From positions 1 to 6,964 of the forward strand of contig CAIRTT010000254.1 in assembly GCA_903881535.1 (NCBI GenBank): a stretch of DNA of 6,964 bases, given 5' to 3'. Shown one piece after another: positions 1-5,741 of this stretch. Position 1 is the stretch's first letter. Each line of letters begins with the position of its first letter. The stretch comes from an uncultured Armatimonadota bacterium (GTDB lineage Bacteria; Armatimonadota; Armatimonadia; Armatimonadales; Armatimonadaceae). Below the pieces are notes generated by a model. That model searched no databases and was not told the origin of the DNA. It worked only from the letters and a program-made list of their open reading frames with translations. The position numbers were made by a program, and so were the translations under genes.

Positions 1-79
1 CATCATAAAAGCCGTATCAAACACAAAACAGTGGTTTCGCAACACCCGGCGACCTCGGCACGCACGGGATGCATCCACC
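1..79 (+). repeat. 79-bp perfect direct repeat, copy 1
   Basis: Bases 1-79 are identical to bases 201-279, a period of exactly 200 bp. The repeat runs from CATCATAAAAGCC to GCATCCACC. It begins at the first base of the window, so the match probably extends further left. It forms the distal half of the REP-containing composite unit described at 78-279. It contains no convincing reading frame. Confidence 0.95.
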
Positions 80-149
80 GCGCAAGCGAATACCCGTTTC
101 CAGCGAGACAGGCATCACCACAAAATCCAACCGTTATGTTTTCCTGTGC

Positions 150-175
150 GGGCGGACGCGGCGGTCCGCCCCTAC
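150..175 (-). repeat. REP-like palindrome with GTAG foot
   Basis: Arms GGGCGGAC (150-157) and GTCCGCCC (164-171) pair over 8 bp around a 6-nt loop. CTAC follows at 172-175, so the minus strand reads GTAG immediately 5' of the hairpin. GTAG directly before an imperfect or perfect palindrome is the known layout of REP elements recognised by RAYT proteins. It lies about 150 bases beyond the terminator of the large repeat-protein gene. Whether it is still mobile, or only a relic, cannot be told from one site. Confidence 0.75.
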
Positions 176-200
176 GCGGAGGATTTGTTTCAATAAGATC

Positions 201-279
201 CATCATAAAAGCCGTATCAAACACAAAACAGTGGTTTCGCAACACCCGGCGACCTCGGCACGCACGGGATGCATCCACC
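201..279 (+). repeat. 79-bp perfect direct repeat, copy 2
   Basis: Identical to 1-79. A diverged third copy of the same arm occurs at 5485-5563, where the segments GTGGTTTC, CAACACC and ATCCACC are kept. The perfect identity of the two left-end copies against the weaker match to the third suggests a recent local duplication or gene conversion. Confidence 0.95.
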
Positions 280-308
280 TGAAAACAACCATCCCAAATT
301 TCACACAC

Positions 309-346
309 CAAAAAACAAAAAACCTCCCCCGGACACCCGGGGGAGG
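309..346 (-). terminator. Rho-independent terminator of the large repeat protein
   Basis: Arms CCTCCCCCGG (323-332) and CCGGGGGAGG (337-346) form a perfect 10-bp stem with a 4-nt loop. On the minus strand the stem is followed by a T-rich tract read from 322 down to 311, interrupted once by a G. The stem starts about 21 bases after the stop codon at 368-370. It is not a member of the REP-like family: it has no GTAG and its arm length and sequence differ. Confidence 0.93.
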
Positions 347-367
347 CACATACCCACATTCAATCCA

Positions 368-3300
368 TCACTTCAAAACGGTCAGTGTCCCCGTTCTGGT
401 CGTGATGCCAGTTTTGGCACTAATCGTAACCGTCTTGTTGACCAAAACCGCTTGCGTCGTCACCTGGAACGCCGCGCTCACCGCGCCCGCCGGGATCACA
501 ACACTCTGCGGAACACCTGCAACCAGCGCTACGTTGCTCGACAACTCAACCGTCACCGCAACCGAAACCGCCTTTGCAAGCTTCACAACGCCACTCGTAA
601 CCGTGCCGCCAATGACACGGTTTGGCGATATCGCCACACTCGCCACCACCGGTGGCAAGACAGACAACACGCCATCTACACTCTCACCCGATAGCGTTGC
701 CGTGATTTCCGCATCCACACGCGCACCGACAACCGATGTTGTTGCCGTAAATGTCCCCGATGTTTTGCCCGCTGGGATCACAACGGATGCTGGAACGACA
801 ACCGATGCCTTATCGGAAAGCAGCTGCACCATCAAACCGCCAACCGGAGCCGGCCCCGTAAGCGTGATCAAACCGGATACCTTGACACCGCCATCCACAA
901 CCGCTGGCTTACACACAACCGATGCCACTGCGAGAATCGACACCCGAAGCGTTGTCTGAACACCTGTGCCATTACAGCTTGCCATTATTTGGACATCACG
1001 GCTGGACTGCACCGTCGTGCTCAATACTGTAAATGTCGCCGTACTTTTGCCTGCCGGTACCGTCACAGCTGCCGGAACCTGCACCGCTGCATCCCCAGAA
1101 AGCAACGTCACCACCTGGCCGCCGACCGGCGCAACGGATGTCAACGTAACCGTGCCGACCGCAGACTTGCCGCCCATCACCGCTGATGGCAAAACGGACA
1201 GACTCTTAGGACGCGCCGCCAAAACCGTTATTTCAGTACGCGCATCCAAGCCACCCGCACTGCAAACTAGCTGCACATTTGTGTCAGTCAAAACCACCGC
1301 CGTGGTGAACTTGATCACCGCAGTGCTGGCGCCCTTGGCAATCGTCACCATCTTGGCACCCGGCAGCAATGCAGAATTGCTGCTCGTTACCGAAACAACC
1401 GTTGCAACAGCCGCCGGCGCGCCAAGCGTCAATGTCGCGCTTCCAACACTCTTACCAGCCACATGATCCGGACTTGCAACCAATGTCCCAAGCGGCCTCA
1501 CCGTTAATAGAAGCGTCGCGGTCTTCTGACCGCCATTTGCTTTCGCGATGACTCCCGCGCTGACATCACCCGGAACGATGCTTGTCGTAAATGTAAAGTC
1601 CGCGGTCTTCTGCCCAGCCGCAACCGTCATGGTGAGCGGAACCATTAAGTTCGCACTGTTCGAAACAAGCTCGACCACCTGGCCACCCACTGGCGCATTT
1701 TCGGACAAGGTCACCTGACCGCTGCCACCTGTGCCGCCGATCACCGAGACTGGTAATGTCAGCGCACTTGGAACGATCGTCTGCGGCTTAACAGTGATGC
1801 TTGCATCCACAGAAACTTCATCCAGTGTCGCCGTCACATACGCAAATGTCTCAACCAAGACCTTGCTAGTTACAACATTGAAGTCCGCGGTCCGCTGCCC
1901 GGCGGGCACCGTGACACTTACCGGAACCACCGCCGCCAGGTCATCGCTTTCCAGCTCAAGCACCAAGCCACCCACCGGCGCCGCCCCACTCAAAATGACC
2001 GTGCCCTTTACCGTCGTGCCACCAAATGTGCTCGGCGGCGAGATGCGAAGCCGAGGCATCGGGGGCAGCAATGTCAGCTGTGTCGAGACAAGCTGTGCCC
2101 CAAGACTTGCCGAAAGCTGCACGGTTGTGATGCTCGCAACAGAACCCGTAGCGACAAGCGTCGTCACCGATGACTGCCCTGCGGTAACGGTCACATCCGC
2201 TGGTACATCCACGCCTGCGTTATCGCTGCTGAGCGAAACAATTGTGTCCGATGCCGCAGGCGCTGCCAGCGAAACAGTCAGCAAACGGTTTTGTCCAGAA
2301 ACGGAAACGCTGCGATCAAGCGCCACGCTGCTTAGAACAGCCACCCCAACATTTGGACCATTGACCTTCAGGGCAAGCGTTTTGGTGACATTCCCCCCGA
2401 TGGTGTCGACGGCATTTACGGTGATATTGAATGTGCCAGCCGCCCGCGGGGTTCCCGTGAGCACACCAGTGACTTCATCAAAGACCATGCCCGCTGGAAG
2501 TGCGCCCGTCTGTGTGATCTGAACCGGGTTTGGTCCGCCGATAACAACGTTGCGGTCCGGGTAGGCTTCGTTGAGTTCCGCTTCCTGGAGATGGTCGATC
2601 ACACCAACCTTGCCCGCAGCATCGAATGCCGCCATCTGGGCACCCACATAGTCGCCGACAACCACCACCGTCGACAGGTCGACGAGCACGCCATTAATGG
2701 TTTTGGTACCAACGCCATGGATGCCATCCGGGCCGACATTTTCGCATAATGCCTCACCCGTCTCAGCGTCGATAGGGCCAACATAGGTAAAGAAGTCATA
2801 GCGTCGCGTTACGACTTCATCCCCATTATTGAGGTCTTCCGGAGCGCCTTCCAGCTTGCCGTTTTTGCCGCCATCTTGCTTCTTGAAGTCCTTCTGCAGA
2901 ATCTGCCACTCAACTTCGACTTCATCTGGCTCACCGTTTTTCCAGTTACGGTCATTTGCGTTGTCTGGGTCATCCGAAACCAGATCACGGAGCTCAACCT
3001 TGCCATTGTTATGCGTTGTTGTGCTGGTCTCTTTGACCCAACTGGCGGGTCCAAATTCGAGGACGGGTACCTGCGGCGGCGGCGGAACGATGACGGCCTG
3101 AACCTGTGCCGGGATATCGTTTACCGCGGGGATGTAGTTAAACGATGGCGTTGCAATATCCACGGCTCCGGCAAATGCGAGATTGCCCGCGCCATCATCC
3201 TTGAGCCAGCTGTACTTAATGCCTTTTGGAACACCGTAAAAGCCAACACCAAAGTGTTCGCCACCGAAGTTAACATTTGGATTGACGAACTGGTGGCCAT

Positions 3301-3775
3301 CCGTTGGGAGAACGGGTCCGGCCGGGATGGCGGTGTAGGCCTTCCAGCTGCCATCCGGGTTCTTGCCGCTCTCATAGCGCACAAACACCTTTGGGCTTAG
3401 CGGGTTCGAGAGGTCTTCGGTGATTTTCGGCGTGCCGTAGTGGTTGTAGTCGTAGGTATACGTAATGTCCCGGCTGTAGCAACCATCGATTTCGATCTCA
3501 AAGCCGTGGCACTCGCTCCCCGTGTCATTAACCGCATCGAAGTTGTTAATGCTGCCATACGCCTGGCTTCCCATGCGAAGGATTGAGAAGCGACTGGTAG
3601 GCGTTGGCTTTGCGCTGGACATCGCGAGCAGAGCGGGCCGCGCGATGAGCATCCCGATGATGGCAGGAATCACTGCCAGCACGAGTGTTTGATGCGGTTG
3701 AAAGAAGGCGCGTTTGCGGTGCGCGGTGGCTTTGCGGGTTGTTTGTGGGGCTCCGTGCCCGTTCGTGTTTCCCAA
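368..3775 (-). CDS. Large exported protein with putative-Ig domain and seven tandem repeats
   Basis: A protein of 1135 residues if started at TTG 3775. That start is chosen because GGAGG (3784-3788) lies 8 bases upstream; an in-frame GTG at 3829 has no ribosome site and would add 18 residues. A basic N-terminus and one hydrophobic segment (about 29-55) indicate a signal peptide or anchor, with possible cleavage after AMSSA. Residues about 62-212 form a Cys-containing module with FEIEIDGC and TYTYDYNHYGTP. After a PPPPQVP linker (231-237) comes a charged region with DDPDNAND (268-275) and a VVVVGDYVGAQM segment. Residues 413-472 (LPAGMVFDEVTGVLTGTP) match the putative-Ig (He_PIG) family. Residues 478-1135 are seven 92-96-residue repeats, and the protein ends at a repeat boundary without LPXTG, PEP-CTERM or other anchor. 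A structural, adhesive or surface role is inferred; no catalytic motif is visible. Confidence 0.9.
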   Translation of the reverse strand: MGNTNGHGAPQTTRKATAHRKRAFFQPHQTLVLAVIPAIIGMLIARPALLAMSSAKPTPTSRFSILRMGSQAYGSINNFDAVNDTGSECHGFEIEIDGCYSRDITYTYDYNHYGTPKITEDLSNPLSPKVFVRYESGKNPDGSWKAYTAIPAGPVLPTDGHQFVNPNVNFGGEHFGVGFYGVPKGIKYSWLKDDGAGNLAFAGAVDIATPSFNYIPAVNDIPAQVQAVIVPPPPQVPVLEFGPASWVKETSTTTHNNGKVELRDLVSDDPDNANDRNWKNGEPDEVEVEWQILQKDFKKQDGGKNGKLEGAPEDLNNGDEVVTRRYDFFTYVGPIDAETGEALCENVGPDGIHGVGTKTINGVLVDLSTVVVVGDYVGAQMAAFDAAGKVGVIDHLQEAELNEAYPDRNVVIGGPNPVQITQTGALPAGMVFDEVTGVLTGTPRAAGTFNITVNAVDTIGGNVTKTLALKVNGPNVGVAVLSSVALDRSVSVSGQNRLLTVSLAAPAASDTIVSLSSDNAGVDVPADVTVTAGQSSVTTLVATGSVASITTVQLSASLGAQLVSTQLTLLPPMPRLRISPPSTFGGTTVKGTVILSGAAPVGGLVLELESDDLAAVVPVSVTVPAGQRTADFNVVTSKVLVETFAYVTATLDEVSVDASITVKPQTIVPSALTLPVSVIGGTGGSGQVTLSENAPVGGQVVELVSNSANLMVPLTMTVAAGQKTADFTFTTSIVPGDVSAGVIAKANGGQKTATLLLTVRPLGTLVASPDHVAGKSVGSATLTLGAPAAVATVVSVTSSNSALLPGAKMVTIAKGASTAVIKFTTAVVLTDTNVQLVCSAGGLDARTEITVLAARPKSLSVLPSAVMGGKSAVGTVTLTSVAPVGGQVVTLLSGDAAVQVPAAVTVPAGKSTATFTVLSTTVQSSRDVQIMASCNGTGVQTTLRVSILAVASVVCKPAVVDGGVKVSGLITLTGPAPVGGLMVQLLSDKASVVVPASVVIPAGKTSGTFTATTSVVGARVDAEITATLSGESVDGVLSVLPPVVASVAISPNRVIGGTVTSGVVKLAKAVSVAVTVELSSNVALVAGVPQSVVIPAGAVSAAFQVTTQAVLVNKTVTISAKTGITTRTGTLTVLK
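371..2344 (-). repeat. Seven tandem protein repeats within the large gene
   Basis: In transcription order the units are about 2344-2060, 2059-1781, 1780-1493, 1492-1217, 1216-929, 928-650 and 649-371. The shared pattern is GG near the start, then V.G.V.L, APVGG, V.L.S, VP..VTVPAG, TA.F.V.T, and a closing strand ending in V(L/K)PP or similar. Units 2, 3, 5 and 6 keep APVGG; units 1, 4 and 7 have replaced it. The alternating hydrophobic pattern predicts beta-sandwich domains. Divergence between units is high, so this is an old expansion rather than a recent tandem duplication. Confidence 0.88.
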
Positions 3776-3783
3776 TGTGACTG

Positions 3784-3788
3784 CCTCC
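3784..3788 (-). promoter_or_regulatory. Shine-Dalgarno site that selects the TTG start
   Basis: The minus strand reads GGAGG here, separated by 8 bases from the TTG at 3775-3773. The alternative GTG at 3829 lies upstream of this site and is preceded by a sequence (ACACATCCGCA) with no purine-rich motif. A GTGACA hexamer at that GTG could equally be a -35 box, though no good -10 follows it. Confidence 0.65.
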
Positions 3789-4008
3789 GATGTGAGCGGT
3801 GTAGAAGAGGACGGAAAGCTATTTGTCACTGCGGATGTGTTGATGCGTGTTCAAACACACCGGAACCGGGCGGGACTCTCCAGGTCAGCGACAAATCAAT
3901 CTTGGCCTGACGGTATCACTGGGGGATGTTCAAAGACATCTTCCAAATGGCGGACAGAACCCCTTATTTACAGTTAACTTTTCAACACCCGAAAATGCTC
4001 ACTATGCT

Positions 4009-5127
4009 TCAGGCGTCCGCGTGTGGCTTCCGAAGGAATGGAGCCTCCAAAATCATCGCGGCGAAGTGGCTGATGAACAATAACGCGACCGGTAGGACGA
4101 TGTAGTAAATGCCAAACGCCGCTGGCTGCGGCAGGGCTGTCCCCGGGAGGATGTGCTTAAAGAGCTGGATGAGCGGCAGGTGAATGAGGTAAGCGGTGTA
4201 GGAGATTTTGCCTAGATGCACAATAAGTCGCAGCTGGAGATTCCGTTGAAACAGCGGGTTGATCAGTGCAAAAGTGAAGATTGTAATCGAGCATCCACCG
4301 GCATAGAGCAAGCGCTTCGCCAGCGTGATCACCATCGGGTCGGCGGGAAGCTGCGACAGGCATCCAGTGATCACCACTATTAATAGAATAGACACGACGC
4401 GGTGGTGGCGTTTTAGGGAATCCTGCAACAGCTCCCGGTGCCGCGCAAGGATGACTCCAGACACCAAAATGGGTAGGTAGGCCATCACCATCCCGATCGT
4501 AAAGATGGCTCTCGTCAGCATCCCCGGCGTAGCGTTCATCCCTTTAATGTAGATCACTGCCACAGCTGCGGATGCGAGCAGCATCGTGGCCGACGCAATC
4601 CCCCATCTGAGTCCGCGCTGTTCGAGTTTTTTGATGCCACCAACGATGAAGGGAAGGATTGCATACCACCTGGCTTCGATGACGAGTGTCCAGAAGACGG
4701 TGTTCCCCCACACGCTGTAGAGGACGAGTCCTATGATCACATCCGCGATTTTTGGCCGTGGGAACACGCTTGCAAGCGCTGTTATTTGCGAAAGTGAGAT
4801 ACCAACCCCCAAGACAACAAGCATCATGAATGTGAGGAAATACGCGGGGTAAAGCCGTCGAAACCGCGCAAGCAAGTAGATCTTAGGGTGGAGGGAATAG
4901 CCAGGTAGGAACATCGGTGCCGCGAGACAAAAACCGCTCAGGATGAAGAAAACTTCTACACCGGTGTAACCCAGGCTCAGGATGTGAGCGATGGCTCTTA
5001 GGGCTGGATTGGCATATTCAAGACGCGCGCCATGAAAGACACAGTGATGGAGGATGACGGCGACGCAGCTTAGCCCGCGAAGACCATCGAGGTACCCCAA
5101 ACGCGGAAATTCTGTCGTCTTGTGCAT
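4009..5127 (-). CDS. Membrane acyltransferase, Acyltransferase_3 (OafA/NodX-like) family
   Basis: A 372-residue integral membrane protein, the normal size for a stand-alone Acyltransferase_3 protein. These enzymes move an acetyl or other acyl group from the cytoplasmic side onto hydroxyls of polysaccharides, lipids or antibiotics. Visible hallmarks are YLDGLRGLS (12-20), HH at 27-28 as the likely catalytic site, GVEVFFILSGF (56-66), RFRRLYPAYF (88-97), WTLVIEARWYAILPF (146-160), and the C-terminal LGKISYTAYLIHLPL (305-319) and EAPF (361-364). About ten hydrophobic segments are apparent. There is no periplasmic SGNH extension, so any second step would need another protein. The substrate is not predictable; surface-glycan O-acylation is the likeliest. 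The ATG at 5127 has no clear ribosome site. It is 614 bases from the upstream gene and 233 from the downstream one, so it is probably monocistronic. Confidence 0.92.
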   Translation of the reverse strand: MHKTTEFPRLGYLDGLRGLSCVAVILHHCVFHGARLEYANPALRAIAHILSLGYTGVEVFFILSGFCLAAPMFLPGYSLHPKIYLLARFRRLYPAYFLTFMMLVVLGVGISLSQITALASVFPRPKIADVIIGLVLYSVWGNTVFWTLVIEARWYAILPFIVGGIKKLEQRGLRWGIASATMLLASAAVAVIYIKGMNATPGMLTRAIFTIGMVMAYLPILVSGVILARHRELLQDSLKRHHRVVSILLIVVITGCLSQLPADPMVITLAKRLLYAGGCSITIFTFALINPLFQRNLQLRLIVHLGKISYTAYLIHLPLIQLFKHILPGTALPQPAAFGIYYIVLPVALLFISHFAAMILEAPFLRKPHADA

Positions 5128-5136
5128 TTAGCATCT

Positions 5137-5155
5137 ATTGTACGTTTCGAACGTA
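5137..5155 (-). promoter_or_regulatory. Palindrome and -10-like box just upstream of the acyltransferase
   Basis: A perfect dyad with 6-bp arms, TACGTT (5141-5146) and AACGTA (5150-5155), surrounds a 3-nt centre. On the minus strand it is overlapped at its 3' end by TACAAT (5142-5137), a good -10 hexamer. Only 9 bases separate TACAAT from the ATG at 5127, and no ribosome site exists there, so the transcript may start at or next to the start codon. No good -35 box is found at 16-18 bases. A repressor or activator site overlapping the promoter is one reading; chance is another. Confidence 0.35.
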
Positions 5156-5263
5156 ATGGCGAACACATCGGGCGGGCGATGTGGTCGCTCGCGCGGTGTA
5201 TGCAGCGCGACTGGCTGCGCGCGATATCCGTAACCTGCACATAAACTAAGTACCGTTACACGC

Positions 5264-5289
5264 GGGAGGGCACAGCGGCCCTCCCCTAC
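5264..5289 (-). repeat. REP-like palindrome, GGGAGGGC stem type
   Basis: Arms GGGAGGGC (5264-5271) and GCCCTCCC (5278-5285) pair fully around loop ACAGCG, with CTAC at 5286-5289 giving GTAG on the minus strand. Together with its right flank (5262-5320) it aligns with 6654-6712 at 55 of 59 positions without a gap. The flank GGATTTGTTTCAATAAACAG continuing to CACAT (5295-5320) is identical to 5465-5490, 170 bp away. Confidence 0.78.
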
Positions 5290-5361
5290 GCAGTGGATTT
5301 GTTTCAATAAACAGTCACATGTCATATGTAAACGGATATGCCACATTCACCAAGCCCAACA

Positions 5362-5563
5362 CCGCGCAAGCGGTAATCCGTTTACAGCGAGTCAGACATC
5401 ATCACAAAATCCAGCTGCGATCTTTTCCTGTGCGGGCGGACACGGCGGTCCGCCCCTACGCGGAGGATTTGTTTCAATAAACAGTCACATCGGAGCCGGA
5501 CCAAACAGAAAACTGTGGTTTCCCAACACCAGGCGGCATCGGCACGCATGGGATACATCCACC
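5362..5563 (-). repeat. 202-bp composite intergenic repeat, copy 2
   Basis: The same length and order of parts as 78-279, with 57 of 58 identical bases in the core (5423-5480 against 139-196). The outer arms retain CCGCGCAAGCG, CACAAAATCCA, GTGGTTTC, CAACACC and ATCCACC but differ at many other positions. High identity confined to the core suggests either selection on the hairpin segment or homogenisation between copies. Confidence 0.85.
5434..5459 (-). repeat. REP-like palindrome, GGGCGGAC stem type
   Basis: Arms GGGCGGAC (5434-5441) and GTCCGCCC (5448-5455) with a 6-nt loop, followed by CTAC (5456-5459). It differs from the 150-175 copy at one loop base only. With the opposite-facing copy at 5650-5675 it makes an inverted pair, the arrangement called a BIME when REPs are so paired. 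Confidence 0.75.
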
Positions 5564-5649
5564 GTGCATCGCATTGGAACGTCCTTCAGTTAGCTGCGCG
5601 AGTTGTCAGACAGTTTTAATTGTGCTTTTCGCAAACTAGAAAACGTTTC

Positions 5650-5675
5650 GTAGGGGCAGGCCACTGCGCCTGCCC
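5650..5675 (+). repeat. REP-like palindrome in opposite orientation, GGGCAGGC stem type
   Basis: GTAG (5650-5653) is followed directly by arms GGGCAGGC (5654-5661) and GCCTGCCC (5668-5675) with loop CACTGC. The similarity to the other copies stops at the GTAG foot: the GGATTTGTTTC flank is absent. It lies about 70 bases past the stop of the PEP-CTERM gene, where its hairpin could protect the 3' end of the transcript. Confidence 0.72.
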
Positions 5676-5702
5676 TTCTGACGTAAAGTTCATCCGAGCC
5701 GC

Positions 5703-5724
5703 GGGCAGGCGCCTTTGCCCGCCC
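5703..5724 (+). repeat. Degraded REP-like hairpin downstream of the PEP-CTERM gene
   Basis: GGGCAGGC (5703-5710), a 6-nt spacer and GCCCGCCC (5717-5724) keep the 8-6-8 layout of the family with one A-C mismatch. The left arm equals that of the copy at 5654. No GTAG precedes it. It begins 18 bases after the stop codon of the PEP-CTERM gene on the minus strand. There is no T-tract, so it is a weak candidate as an intrinsic terminator. Confidence 0.45.
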
Positions 5725-5741
5725 GCATACATCGATGCTAA

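Larger units (their letters stand above)
78..279 (-). repeat. 202-bp composite intergenic repeat, copy 1
   Basis: This block aligns end to end with 5362-5563 without any net insertion or deletion. Both begin CCGCGCAAGCG and end CATCCACC. The central 58 bp (139-196 against 5423-5480) differ at one base, while the flanks are clearly more diverged. The order of parts on the plus strand is a left arm of about 60 bp, the GTAG-type hairpin (150-175), the conserved GGATTTGTTTCAATAA segment, and an 83-bp right arm. The last 79 bases (201-279) are a perfect copy of 1-79. Strand is given by the GTAG orientation of the embedded palindrome. Confidence 0.85.
5128..5741. other. 614-bp intergenic region filled with REP-like repeats
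   Basis: No credible gene lies here; the one minus-strand frame of 72 codons (5346-5128) runs through repeat sequence and has no ribosome site. From left to right the region holds the acyltransferase upstream dyad (5137-5155), a GC-rich hairpin with one G-T pair (5172-5192), two REP-like palindromes spaced exactly 170 bp apart (5264 and 5434), the second 202-bp composite unit (5362-5563), one REP-like palindrome in opposite orientation (5650-5675), and a degraded one (5703-5724). Confidence 0.8.

Noticed and set aside
1..279. CRISPR array from the left-end direct repeats
   Set aside because: The repeats are 79 bp at a 200-bp period, with the intervening sequence itself repeated elsewhere. 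This is not the short repeat and unique spacer pattern of CRISPR.
69..959. Plus-strand open frame of 296 codons
   Set aside because: It lies antisense to the end of the large gene and crosses its terminator and the intergenic repeat. The residue make-up (very high Thr, Ala, Pro, Val) is what the reverse complement of the repeat-coding sequence produces.
1731..2522. Plus-strand open frame of 263 codons
   Set aside because: Antisense shadow of the repeat region of the large gene; no ribosome site and Thr/Ser/Val-rich low-complexity translation. The same applies to the frame at 966-1466.
2876..3400. Plus-strand open frame of 174 codons
   Set aside because: Antisense to the well-supported N-terminal module of the large gene; no start signal and no recognisable domain.
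5172..5192. GC-rich hairpin as another REP copy
   Set aside because: The stem (GCGGGCGA with TCGCTCGC, one G-T pair) has a 5-nt loop and no GTAG, so it does not fit the family layout.
5128..5346. Minus-strand open frame of 72 codons next to the acyltransferase
   Set aside because: It runs through the REP-like hairpin and conserved repeat flank, so it is repeat sequence read as protein.
5262..5563. Insertion sequence remnant
   Set aside because: No transposase fragment, terminal inverted repeats or target-site duplication could be found around the repeats; a REP or MITE-like origin explains them better.
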